From Faecalicatena fissicatena (GTDB taxonomy: Bacteria > Bacillota > Clostridia > Lachnospirales > Lachnospiraceae): a stretch of DNA of 11,366 bases. Within the stretch, counting starts at the first letter, position 1, and each line of letters opens with the position of its first letter. Both the position numbers and the translations under genes were made by a program. Under the pieces are notes generated by a model. The model was given only the letters and a program-made list of their open reading frames with translations. It was not told the origin of the DNA and searched no databases. This document shows, in pieces, positions 1-6,883 of this stretch. Where the stretch lies: NCBI GenBank assembly GCA_001028025.1, contig LDAQ01000105.1, forward strand, positions 1 to 11,366, in the 5' to 3' direction.

Positions 1-238
1 ACATTTTGCGGAAACTCAAGACAAAATCCTGCATATCGTAATTGATTGTACAAAGACATGGTTGAAAATAGTCTTCTTAATGAAGGAATATTCTATTCCA
101 ATTATTGAAAATTTAGGTGGATGTATTTTTACTGGGGAGATATATTGTAAGAGACAGGCCCAAGTACGCTAAGAAGGCGGATTATTGTATTATTATTTGA
201 GGTGAAAATTGCTCATGTATATCACAGGTACGTCTGCT

Positions 239-742
239 TTAGAAAATTGTATCACAATACTTCTTTGCCTGTACTTCCGTAATTAAAAACCGATTTTTCA
301 GCTTTTCCCTTATCCTTTCTTCACTGAAACCTTCTTCCCGATAGTCCAGGATAAAAGCTTTAATTCCCTGATCACGGCCTTGCTCAATCCCCTGTTCTAT
401 CCCTTTATTCACACCATCCTGGTATAAATCAACCAGTGCTTTACACATATCTATCCCTCCTGTCTTACTCTCTGCTTCTTTCAAACTCAGCTCTGATCTA
501 AGCATCACCCGCAGTGCATTATAAGATTCTTCATCTATATTGCTGAAATATTCCTGATTCTTATTCACATAGTCCAGCAGTTCTTCCTTACTTTTTCTAC
601 ATTTTAGCATCCCGAATACAATCTGTAAATCAGTTTGAAAACACATTCGTTCATCCAGCTTACCTGGATCAATGAGATTAATTTTTGCAAAGCGTTGTTT
701 ATTGGAAAGCCAGCGTTTCATATATACATCACTTTTTCCCAT
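239..742 (-). pseudogene. Rpn-family (PD-(D/E)XK recombination-promoting nuclease / putative transposase) protein, internally deleted
   Basis: This 167-residue product starts like Lachnospiraceae Rpn proteins (MGKSD..., residues 1-19). At about residue 20 it jumps to the INLIDPGKLDE and FQTDL segment that in full-length members follows the nuclease domain. From family knowledge, members are about 290-330 residues, so roughly 130-150 residues are missing, including the PD-(D/E)XK catalytic core. The reading frame, start codon and ribosome binding site (CAGGAGAAA, 8-13 nt upstream) are intact. The C-terminal half carries the usual helical region and a glycine-spaced tetrapeptide repeat (GIEQGIEQGRDQG, residues 114-126). 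The protein cannot be an active nuclease. It could be a decaying gene or a surviving stand-alone C-terminal regulatory domain. Family recognition is by eye; the in-frame internal deletion is inferred from the missing segment. Confidence 0.72.
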
Positions 743-929
743 ATTCTATTTTCTCCTGGTTTAATTTAATCTGTTTAAAAATTACATACTGCTAATATCC
801 ACTCCGCCAATAAGCATCACCTGTTTCTGCATCTATAAGCCTTTATTCTTTTTTCAAACATTGAATTACCGGACGAATTTGTCCAAAAGAATGAGATTCT
901 TCATTATGATCAGATATAAAGAATGTTTG

Positions 930-964
930 AAATGCACCCGGACGGAAAACGTCCGGGTGCATTT
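930..964 (-). terminator. Hairpin terminator after the ECF S-component gene
   Basis: A perfect 15-bp inverted repeat (930-944 with 950-964) with a 5-nt loop lies 50 nt after the stop codon of the S-component gene. The stem is GC-rich in its upper part and ends in AAAT/ATTT. On the minus strand the T-run after the stem is short, so it is a good stem but a less than ideal intrinsic terminator. Confidence 0.62.
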
Positions 965-1014
965 AATTTAACATGGTCTGTCTGTTAATTCAAGAAAATT
1001 TCTATTAAATTTTC

Positions 1015-1623
1015 CTATGCCGTCTTCTGCTGCTTTTGTTTTACGAGAAGCCCGGAACGCAGAAGTATGGGGCGTACTGCATTATACAGGAATGCGACAA
1101 GTATGGTAGATATAACCGCATTCACAAATGTTGTTGCAGTGCTCCATTTTGCCAGCATCTCCGCCATCTGCTGCGGCTGTCCCAGTATATACTGCTTATA
1201 AAAATATCCGACAAGCGGATCTGCCACAACATTGAATCCCAATCCCGCAACTGAAGCAATAACGCTCCATTTCACCACATATTTTTTATCGCTGCTCTCA
1301 TTGATTCTGGCCACTTTATGAGCTACCAGTCCAACAATCAAACCAATGCACAGTTTCAGCACGAAGGTCTTTGGAGCTCCTACTATATAAATCGGATCCA
1401 TGATATCCGCTATTGTCATGCCCACTGCACCTGCCAGGCCTCCATACCATCCTCCAAGCAGCAGTGCCCCAAGAACACAAAATGCATTGCCGATGTGAAT
1501 TGATGTCGCATCCCCTCCCGGCATCGGAATCTTAATCTGTAAGAATGTAAAAGATACATAACACAGTGCCGCTAAGAGAGCGGTCTGCGCTAATTTCATA
1601 ACTGTCTGGTTTCTCTGTTCCAT
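1015..1623 (-). CDS. ECF transporter S component (integral membrane substrate-binding subunit)
   Basis: A 202-residue, very hydrophobic protein with five or six membrane segments at about 10-32, 45-75, 85-105, 116-142 and 162-188. The basic C-terminal tail ends in KQKQQKTA. Its length and the motif GGDATSIHIGNAFCVLGALLLGG (about 37-58, shown here in summary form: small residues around SIHIGN) fit the S subunits of energy-coupling-factor transporters, closest to the COG4720/riboflavin-type S-component group. Such subunits bind a vitamin or its precursor and work with a shared EcfA-EcfA'-EcfT module. No EcfA or EcfT gene is present here, so it is a solo S component of the group II arrangement. 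The substrate cannot be read from the sequence, and I see no known vitamin riboswitch upstream. The start is supported by an AAGGGAAG ribosome binding site about 9 nt upstream. Confidence 0.82.
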   Translation of the reverse strand: MEQRNQTVMKLAQTALLAALCYVSFTFLQIKIPMPGGDATSIHIGNAFCVLGALLLGGWYGGLAGAVGMTIADIMDPIYIVGAPKTFVLKLCIGLIVGLVAHKVARINESSDKKYVVKWSVIASVAGLGFNVVADPLVGYFYKQYILGQPQQMAEMLAKWSTATTFVNAVISTILVAFLYNAVRPILLRSGLLVKQKQQKTA

Positions 1624-1656
1624 GATAAACGCTTCCCTTCTTTGATAACTGCATCT

Positions 1657-1685
1657 ATGTTACCATTAAAGTGGCTATTCAAGAA
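1657..1685 (-). promoter_or_regulatory. Possible sigma-A promoter of the S-component gene
   Basis: On the minus strand TTCTTG (1680-1685) and TAACAT (1657-1662) are separated by 17 nt, about 34 nt upstream of the start codon. Both boxes are only partial matches to TTGACA and TATAAT, so this is a tentative call. Confidence 0.3.
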
Positions 1686-1768
1686 TGTCCAGTTATCAAA
1701 CAATTATCCAGTCCAGTTATTGTACTCCAGATCGTAGTAATTATGCTGAAGAGTATATCTGCTTAATC

Positions 1769-1912
1769 TTATCTATTTTTCTTCCATTGATCATATCCGT
1801 ACCCAATAATGACCCCGAGTAAAATAAGCAAGGTATTCTCAAACAACAATGCTGATAAAAAGCCTGCACAAATCCCAAGCTCTGTCCCCGAACATTTTAA
1901 TTTCTTATCCAT
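1769..1912 (-). CDS. Small single- or double-pass membrane peptide, 47 residues
   Basis: An open frame of 47 codons begins at an ATG preceded by a near-ideal ribosome binding site (AAGGAG, 6 nt spacing) and ends in TAA. The product starts MDKKLKCSGTELGIC, continues with a hydrophobic stretch at about residues 12-40 (rich in L, I, G and F) and ends in a charged tail DQWKKNR, a typical small membrane protein layout. It sits 145 nt upstream of the ECF S component on the same strand, so the two may be co-transcribed, although a separate promoter is possible. I do not recognise a family. A role as a small regulatory or accessory membrane subunit is only a guess. The good start signal and balanced ends make it more likely real than chance. 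Confidence 0.55.
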   Translation of the reverse strand: MDKKLKCSGTELGICAGFLSALLFENTLLILLGVIIGYGYDQWKKNR

Positions 1913-2067
1913 ATATCTCTCCTTATAACCTGTTTACCTCATCAATTCTTCTATCTATAACTTAACATAAAATGTGGCTGTCTGAAACAGAAATATAAAA
2001 AGCAGGTATATAATTTCATGCGCTCTCTTCAGGCCGCTTTCTTTATATAAGATATAAGTCACGTATC

Positions 2068-2105
2068 AAAAAAATTATGACCGGCAGCATTCCATGCAGC
2101 CGGTC
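2068..2105 (-). terminator. Intrinsic terminator of the NlpC/P60-3D gene
   Basis: On the minus strand a GC-rich stem GACCGGC/GCCGGTC, extended by four more pairs after one T-T mismatch, closes a 3-nt loop (arms between 2079 and 2105). It is followed within 5 nt by a run of seven T (2068-2074). It begins 10 nt after the stop codon. This is a textbook Rho-independent terminator. Confidence 0.9.
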
Positions 2106-2115
2106 AATCTTATTC

Positions 2116-4260
2116 TTATTTTACCAGGTAGACATCTGCCTGATTCACCCCCATACTAAGGGCTCTTTCATGATCATTCACATAGATATCGATATGATTT
2201 CCTTTCACTGCTCCTCCACAGTCTTCCGCCGTAAATACATGGCCTCCAATAATAACCTGTGTGCCATAAGGAATAACGCTCGGATCAACCGCAATAGTCT
2301 GGCCTTCCACTACCGGAGTTCCCGTTGCAGTAATTCCGGTTTCCACGTCACAGCATATCTCACAGGAACAGTAATAAGTCAGCTGGTAATCTCCCAGATA
2401 CTCTCCATACATATCGTCTGTTGCATTTACTACCCCGAGGCTGCCTGCATATCCGCCGCCGATACTGTCATCCAGAACCTTTACTGCCCACACTGCCTCG
2501 GATGTATCCAGATTGCCCTGAACAATTCCATAATCTGACCCCATTGCCTCAACGGTCTTGCCGTTCCCTGCATAGATCACAACGTGGTGAATATACCCGT
2601 TCTTCGCGTAGAAGATCAGATCTCCCGGCTGTGCATCCTCCACAGCAATCTTGGTTCCATACTGCGCCTGATCCTCAGCCACTCTCGGCAGAGTATATCC
2701 ATATTCCTTATAGATGCTCTGTACAAAACCGGAGCAGTCTGCACCATCTGTCAGGCTGGTTCCGCCCCATACATAAGGATTGCCGATAAACTGTGAGGCA
2801 AACTCTAAAACAGACTCTCTGACGCTGCTTCCCGGTACGCCTGATTTCACTGAAGTCAGTGTATAATAGCAGGCTTTGTTCTTCTCCGGTTCAATAATCT
2901 CGCTGGCGGTCGGGAAGCTCTCTTCTCCCTTTTCCTCCACTGTCTTATCGACTTCTTTTCCTGTCTTGAGATACTTTTTATTTACAAATCCTCTTACATC
3001 GCCAGATTCAATATAAACCCACTCCTCATTCTCATCAGCAAGCACGTAGCACAGGCTTTCCGCCTTCAACGTTCCTACAATCCGGGTGTTCGTATCCTTT
3101 CCTTCTCTTACATTCAACAGGCCGATGGATGTTAGTGCATACTTTTTGTCAACAACTGTTCTGTTCACGGTTGAATGTGTATGTAAAAACGCTGCATTTT
3201 CGCTCTGCGGGACCAGCTCTTTTGCAACTGTAACCACGGTTTCAATTCCAGTATACTCTGTCTTGGTTCTCTCGGCTTTTTTCTTGGCCCTGTCCTGATA
3301 CTTTGTCAAAAGCTTCTGTGCATCATCTCCGCGGTGAACCTCGTCTGCTTTCACAAAACCGCGGACAGTACCTGATTCCACATACAGCCATCCGTCGTCT
3401 TCTTCCTGAAGTACATACAGAAGACCGTTTGTATTCAACGAACCCACGGCTCTTGCATCATCTTTCATCTCTTCACGGACAGATAACTTTGCTTTTGCAA
3501 ATGCATAACGCCTTGCTACCGTCCAGAACCGGAAGTCCTTCTCCATCTCGGGAAGCTTAATAATCTGCTGCCCTGCGATCAAAGCCTGATTGGTGGTATT
3601 CTCCTGCGCAGCTGGTACCTCCTGGGCATCTTCCGGCTTACTGGCCTCTGCCCCTTCCTCACCACCAGTCACATCAGAATCTGATGGTTTCTGTGTATCT
3701 CCATTCTCCTGATCTGAACCGTTCTGGCTGCCGCCGGACTGATTGTCTCCCATATTTTCATTGCCGGATGTACCGCCATTCTCTTCTTTATTACCATCGT
3801 CTTTGCCGTCCTCAGCATCGTCTCCCGGCTTGTCCTGCGTATTATCTCCAGGCTTGGCCGGTTTATTATCCCCCGACTTATCGGTCTCGTCACCCCCCGG
3901 CTTTTCCTCAGGCTTCTCCTCATCCACCCGCTCTCCAGTAACCGGATCTACCTTCTGTCCGGTTTTACTGTCATATAAAAACTTCGTCTCTTCATCCTGG
4001 TAAACAGTACCGTCTTCCAGCATCTTGAGAACCTCTTCCGAAATATCGACCATCTTTTCACTTCCGTCGACTGCAGCCGCCTGGCGAACCTCCTCCGGCT
4101 GTTCTGTATCTTCCGGTTTAGTGCCCGCCTCCTGTCCGGCTTCCTGCCGTCCCGTATTAACCAGACCAGTATCTGCTGCCAAAGCTGATACTGGCTGTGC
4201 AGTCAGCATTCCGGCTGACAGTACAATTGCCAGCACTCTTTTGTATTCTTTTGCTTTCAT
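2116..4260 (-). CDS. Secreted peptidoglycan hydrolase: two SH3b domains, NlpC/P60 endopeptidase and C-terminal 3D domain
   Basis: A 714-residue exported protein. Residues 1-29 form a signal peptide (basic start, hydrophobic core, ALA-A cleavage region). Residues about 110-220 are an acidic low-complexity linker rich in D, E, G, N, K and P that should span or sit in the wall. SH3b-like domains follow at about 252-308 and 373-431 (both with the VRGFV strand), joined by a charged helix. The NlpC/P60 domain (about 484-596) has the catalytic DCSGFV cysteine C509 and the HVVIY histidine H559. Members usually cut stem peptides at gamma-D-Glu-diamino-acid bonds. The last 95 residues are a 3D domain with its three aspartates (D659 in AVDPSVIPYG, D680 in AEDCGG, D691 in IDIYV), a fold related to MltA lytic transglycosylases. 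It may therefore cut both peptide and glycan. A CSCEICC cysteine cluster (631-637) opens the 3D domain. The gene is alone, with its own promoter, leader and terminator. The start has GGAGG 11 nt upstream. Confidence 0.9.
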   Translation of the reverse strand: MKAKEYKRVLAIVLSAGMLTAQPVSALAADTGLVNTGRQEAGQEAGTKPEDTEQPEEVRQAAAVDGSEKMVDISEEVLKMLEDGTVYQDEETKFLYDSKTGQKVDPVTGERVDEEKPEEKPGGDETDKSGDNKPAKPGDNTQDKPGDDAEDGKDDGNKEENGGTSGNENMGDNQSGGSQNGSDQENGDTQKPSDSDVTGGEEGAEASKPEDAQEVPAAQENTTNQALIAGQQIIKLPEMEKDFRFWTVARRYAFAKAKLSVREEMKDDARAVGSLNTNGLLYVLQEEDDGWLYVESGTVRGFVKADEVHRGDDAQKLLTKYQDRAKKKAERTKTEYTGIETVVTVAKELVPQSENAAFLHTHSTVNRTVVDKKYALTSIGLLNVREGKDTNTRIVGTLKAESLCYVLADENEEWVYIESGDVRGFVNKKYLKTGKEVDKTVEEKGEESFPTASEIIEPEKNKACYYTLTSVKSGVPGSSVRESVLEFASQFIGNPYVWGGTSLTDGADCSGFVQSIYKEYGYTLPRVAEDQAQYGTKIAVEDAQPGDLIFYAKNGYIHHVVIYAGNGKTVEAMGSDYGIVQGNLDTSEAVWAVKVLDDSIGGGYAGSLGVVNATDDMYGEYLGDYQLTYYCSCEICCDVETGITATGTPVVEGQTIAVDPSVIPYGTQVIIGGHVFTAEDCGGAVKGNHIDIYVNDHERALSMGVNQADVYLVK

Positions 4261-4302
4261 CCTGAATTATTCCTCCCGCAAACTCCCTGCAAGTATCTTT
4301 AC

Positions 4303-4387
4303 ATCTCATTGGCTTTATCATTATTCGACCTTAGCAGCCCCCCTAAAACTTCTAACGCCACTCGCCTGCATTTATCACTTATGAGAT
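4303..4387 (-). ncRNA. Candidate structured 5' leader of the wall-hydrolase mRNA
   Basis: In the transcript of the hydrolase gene the segment is closed by a perfect 7-bp helix (AUCUCAU at 4381-4387 with AUGAGAU at 4303-4309). On the 3' side this is directly stacked on a second helix UGGC/GCCA (4357-4360 with 4310-4313), which encloses UUAG/CUAA (4352-4355 with 4331-4334). A purine-rich AGGGGGG run lies in the apical region, and the heptamer UGAUAAA occurs twice, at 4371-4377 and 4314-4320. The element ends about 40 nt before the start codon. I compared it mentally with ydaO (c-di-AMP), c-di-GMP, cobalamin, SAM and T-box consensus cores and saw no match. It may be an unclassified regulatory leader or simply a chance fold. 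Confidence 0.33.
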
Positions 4388-4399
4388 CATCATTGTTAC

Positions 4400-4428
4400 A
4401 TTGTACTACTTGCAAGATGTCAATGCAA
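4400..4428 (-). promoter_or_regulatory. Sigma-A-type promoter of the wall-hydrolase gene
   Basis: On the minus strand TTGCAT (4423-4428) and TACAAT (4400-4405) are spaced by exactly 17 nt. The -10 box matches five of six consensus bases; the -35 box keeps TTG. Transcription would start near 4393, giving an untranslated leader of about 130 nt that contains the inverted-repeat element at 4303-4387. Confidence 0.55.
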
Positions 4429-4523
4429 TGGAATTTCCCTTGATTTCCTTGTAATTTTTTAAGTATTTCCACAAAATATGCCACGATTATAAAGGAACTC
4501 CTCTATTACTGACTGCAAAGCTT

Positions 4524-6545
4524 TTAACCTTCCCCGTCAACCCGTATCATTTTTACATCATACTTTGATAGCCTCTCCCCTGTCTCCACAGTCCCGCCTG
4601 TCAGCAGATCTTTATACCCGGCCAGACAGTCAGGAATTTCCAGTGCCTCATCTGTAAGATTCATAACAAAGTAGCAGCGGAATCCCTCTGCTTTTCTACA
4701 TACAATCTCCAGCCCCGTCTTTTCACCTATGACTGAATGAACACCGGCATCCGCCAAAGCCGCCTCCAGAACTCTGGCAAGTCCTTTCTCTTCCATTTCA
4801 GTCCCTATATAATAAGTAATCCCGCTTCCATATGTATGTTTCGTAACAGCAGGCATACCTGCATAAAAATCTTTCCCGTATTCCGCAATACACTCGGCGC
4901 CCTCCAGATGCATCAGATCACAGAGAAATCCGCAGGCGATCTTTGTGCCGTCCTGGAATACGACCTCGTTTGACTGCTCGGGTGAAAGCGCATCTATCTC
5001 CTCTGTCCATATTCCTGCAAGAGTTCTGAGTGGTCCGGGGTATCCGCCAAGATGCACATTATCTGACTGATCAACAATTCCGCTCATATAGGTCGTGACC
5101 AGAAGGCCTCCGTTTCCGACAAACGCCTCAAGCGCTTCTTTCATTCCTTCCTTAACCATATAGAGTACAGGGGCCGCCACAATTTTATATTTACTAAAAT
5201 CAGCGTCATATGGAATCATATCCACTGCAATATTTCTGTCATAAAAAAATTTATAATATACGTGTATCTGCTTAACATAAGTAAGATCAACGGACGGACC
5301 GCTGGCATATTCCAGCGCCCAGTAATTATCCCAGTCAAATACAATTCCAACCTCTGCTTCATTTACCGCACCAAGCGTTTCAGCTCCAAGATGTTCCAGC
5401 TCCATGCCCAGCTGTTTTACTTCTCTGAAAACCCTTGTATCCTCGGTCCCTGCGTGTTCAATGACTGCCCCGTGGAATTTCTCACAGCCGCCCACGCTTC
5501 TGCGCAGCTGGAAGAACTGTATGGTATCGGCGCCGTGTGCTATGGTCTGGTAGCTCTGTGCCCTCATCTGTCCTGGTCGCTTGAGTGAATTATATTTCTG
5601 CCAGTTCTGCTGGCTCGGCGTCTGTTCCATCAGCATGAATGGAGCGCCTTTCAGCCCCCGCATCAGATCATGACACATTGCATTATAGCTCCACGGCGTA
5701 TCATAAGCAGGATAATTGTCCCAGGATACAATATCCATCTCTTTTGCCCATTTGAAGTAATCCAGACCTTTATAAGTTCCCATCAGATTTGTGGTAATCG
5801 GCGTCTTTTGGTCAAAACACCTGATGGCGTCTCTTTCCATCACGTAATTACCCAGCAGGCTATCGGAATTGAATCTGCGGTAATCAATAGAAATCCCCGC
5901 AAACGCAGTCTTGTCCCCGTCAATCCCCTCACTCAGCTCATTCGGAAGGACGATGTCATCCCAGCTCCAGACCGTATGCCCCCAGAATTCCAGATTCCAT
6001 GCTTTATTCAGTGCTTCCAGAGTCCCATATTTTTTTCTCAGCCACACGCGGAACTCTTTTTCGCAATTTTCACAGTAGCACTCCCCGCCATACTCATTAT
6101 TGATATGCCAGCAGGCTATATGTTCATTGCTGCCATATCTCTCGGCCAGCTTTGCCGCAAGGGCAGCCGCATATTTTTGATATACCGGCGAGTTCGGACA
6201 TGCATTATGCCTGAGCCCAAACTTATGGTGACGTCCTTTTTCATCCGTTCTTGCCACTTCCGGGTATTTTCTCACCAACCAGGCCGGCAGCGCTCCCGTT
6301 GAAGTTGCCAGCACTATGTCGTAATTTTCTCTGCTCAGCATCTCAATGATATCATCCAGCTCGCGAAAATCATATACCTCCTCTGAAGGCTGAAGCTTCG
6401 CCCAGGAAAATACGTTTATTGTCGCACTGTTAATCCTGGCATCTTTAAAATATTTCATGTCTTCATCCCAGATTTCCTTTGGCCACTGATTCGGATTATA
6501 GTCCCCGCCGTACAGAATTCTCTTAAATTTACTTTCCATCGCCAT
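4524..6545 (-). CDS. Beta-galactosidase, glycoside hydrolase family 42
   Basis: A 673-residue cytoplasmic-type protein without signal peptide. The start region (YGGDYNPNQWP, 12-22) is the classic GH42 opening. The acid/base glutamate is E151 in INNEYGG and the nucleophile is E307 in LMEQTPS, both in the (beta/alpha)8 barrel. Four cysteines, C116, C156, C158 and C161 (CYCENC), match the zinc site of GH42 enzymes. A trimerisation domain (about 395-590) and a small C-terminal beta domain follow, giving the usual family length. It probably hydrolyses beta-galactosides such as oligosaccharides imported by transporters encoded elsewhere. It is divergent from the AraC regulator at 6884. The ribosome binding site AAAGGA lies only about 3 nt from the first ATG but 9 nt from the ATG of Met3, so translation may really start at 6539. 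A MITE-like repeat lies 20 bp upstream. No clear terminator follows the stop codon. Confidence 0.93.
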   Translation of the reverse strand: MAMESKFKRILYGGDYNPNQWPKEIWDEDMKYFKDARINSATINVFSWAKLQPSEEVYDFRELDDIIEMLSRENYDIVLATSTGALPAWLVRKYPEVARTDEKGRHHKFGLRHNACPNSPVYQKYAAALAAKLAERYGSNEHIACWHINNEYGGECYCENCEKEFRVWLRKKYGTLEALNKAWNLEFWGHTVWSWDDIVLPNELSEGIDGDKTAFAGISIDYRRFNSDSLLGNYVMERDAIRCFDQKTPITTNLMGTYKGLDYFKWAKEMDIVSWDNYPAYDTPWSYNAMCHDLMRGLKGAPFMLMEQTPSQQNWQKYNSLKRPGQMRAQSYQTIAHGADTIQFFQLRRSVGGCEKFHGAVIEHAGTEDTRVFREVKQLGMELEHLGAETLGAVNEAEVGIVFDWDNYWALEYASGPSVDLTYVKQIHVYYKFFYDRNIAVDMIPYDADFSKYKIVAAPVLYMVKEGMKEALEAFVGNGGLLVTTYMSGIVDQSDNVHLGGYPGPLRTLAGIWTEEIDALSPEQSNEVVFQDGTKIACGFLCDLMHLEGAECIAEYGKDFYAGMPAVTKHTYGSGITYYIGTEMEEKGLARVLEAALADAGVHSVIGEKTGLEIVCRKAEGFRCYFVMNLTDEALEIPDCLAGYKDLLTGGTVETGERLSKYDVKMIRVDGEG

Positions 6546-6564
6546 TATTCCTTTCTTTTATATC

Positions 6565-6730
6565 CTAGAGCGTGTTTGAAAATTCATTGCTGCAATATGC
6601 CGCCCCACTTCACGGTCTATTTACTGCCAAATTCAGTCAACGTAGCCCACTACGCCTCCTGAATTTGGCAGTAAATACCCCGCAAACTGGGACAACATCT
6701 TGCAACAAGCAATTTTCAAACACGCTCTAG
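6565..6730. mobile_element. MITE-like palindromic element, 166 bp with perfect 20-bp terminal inverted repeats
   Basis: The ends 6565-6584 and 6711-6730 are perfect 20-bp inverted repeats beginning CTAGAGCGTGTTTG. Inside lies a second perfect 18-bp inverted repeat (6619-6636 with 6659-6676) and, at the tip, a 5-bp hairpin CGTAG-CCCA-CTACG (6641-6654). The remaining arm segments are also largely complementary, so the whole element folds into one long hairpin. It has no open reading frame of note. The outermost CTAG, or its inner TA, could be the target duplication, which would fit a TA-targeting transposase supplied in trans. It lies between the GH42 ribosome binding site and the region where divergent promoters are expected. 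Confidence 0.85.
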
Positions 6731-6808
6731 TACATCGAATCCTAATTAGCTTACTGTTTTACTGACCTGATTTTTGGATGTACTAGTTATTTTACCTTTT
6801 ATGCCGTA

Positions 6809-6816
6809 ATTATAAT
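6809..6816. promoter_or_regulatory. Overlapping divergent -10 boxes for the GH42 and AraC genes
   Basis: The 8-bp ATTATAAT carries a perfect TATAAT on the plus strand (6811-6816) and another on the minus strand (6809-6814). Neither has a recognisable -35 box at 16-18 nt, which would fit promoters that need an activator such as the adjacent AraC protein. The AraC mRNA leader would be about 60 nt. The GH42 leader would be about 255 nt and would contain the MITE. Confidence 0.35.
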
Positions 6817-6837
6817 ACTGATAGACAAATCAATGTG

Positions 6838-6865
6838 TAACATGTTAAGCTAAATAATATAACAT
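6838..6865. promoter_or_regulatory. Possible operator: TAACATGTTA palindrome plus a third TAACAT half-site
   Basis: A perfect 10-bp palindrome TAACATGTTA (6838-6847) is followed 12 nt later by another TAACAT (6860-6865), just ahead of the AraC ribosome binding site. Repeated half-sites between divergent genes are typical of AraC-type autoregulation, but the region is AT-rich and the motif is short. Confidence 0.3.
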
Positions 6866-6883
6866 TTCGAAACAGGTGAGAAC

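Noticed and set aside
2..172. Open frame on the plus strand running in from the window edge (56 codons, ends TAA)
   Set aside because: No recognisable family, no codon bias I can judge, and the true start is outside the window. It may be the tail of a gene or chance.
843..962. 39-codon minus-strand frame starting inside the hairpin at 930-964 (MHPDVFRPG...)
   Set aside because: Its first codons are just the terminator stem, and it has no ribosome site. The peptide after the stem (to IQCLKKE) and a nearby frame (IDAETGDAYWRSGY) look gene-like, so a decayed fragment is possible but not supportable.
1955..2062. 35-codon minus-strand frame with GTG start and a hydrophobic second half (LLFIFLFQTATFYVKL)
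   Set aside because: It begins right after the hydrolase terminator, with no ribosome binding site and a GTG start. It could be a gene remnant.
4303..4387. Leader as a known riboswitch (ydaO, cobalamin, c-di-GMP)
   Set aside because: None of the conserved cores that I know of is present; only the fold is visible.
4299..4484. 61-codon minus-strand frame upstream of the hydrolase gene
   Set aside because: It runs straight across the predicted promoter and the structured leader, has no ribosome site, and no recognisable motif.
5670..6302. 210-codon plus-strand frame opposite the GH42 gene
   Set aside because: Antisense shadow of the clearly conserved GH42 barrel; no ribosome site and no family resemblance.
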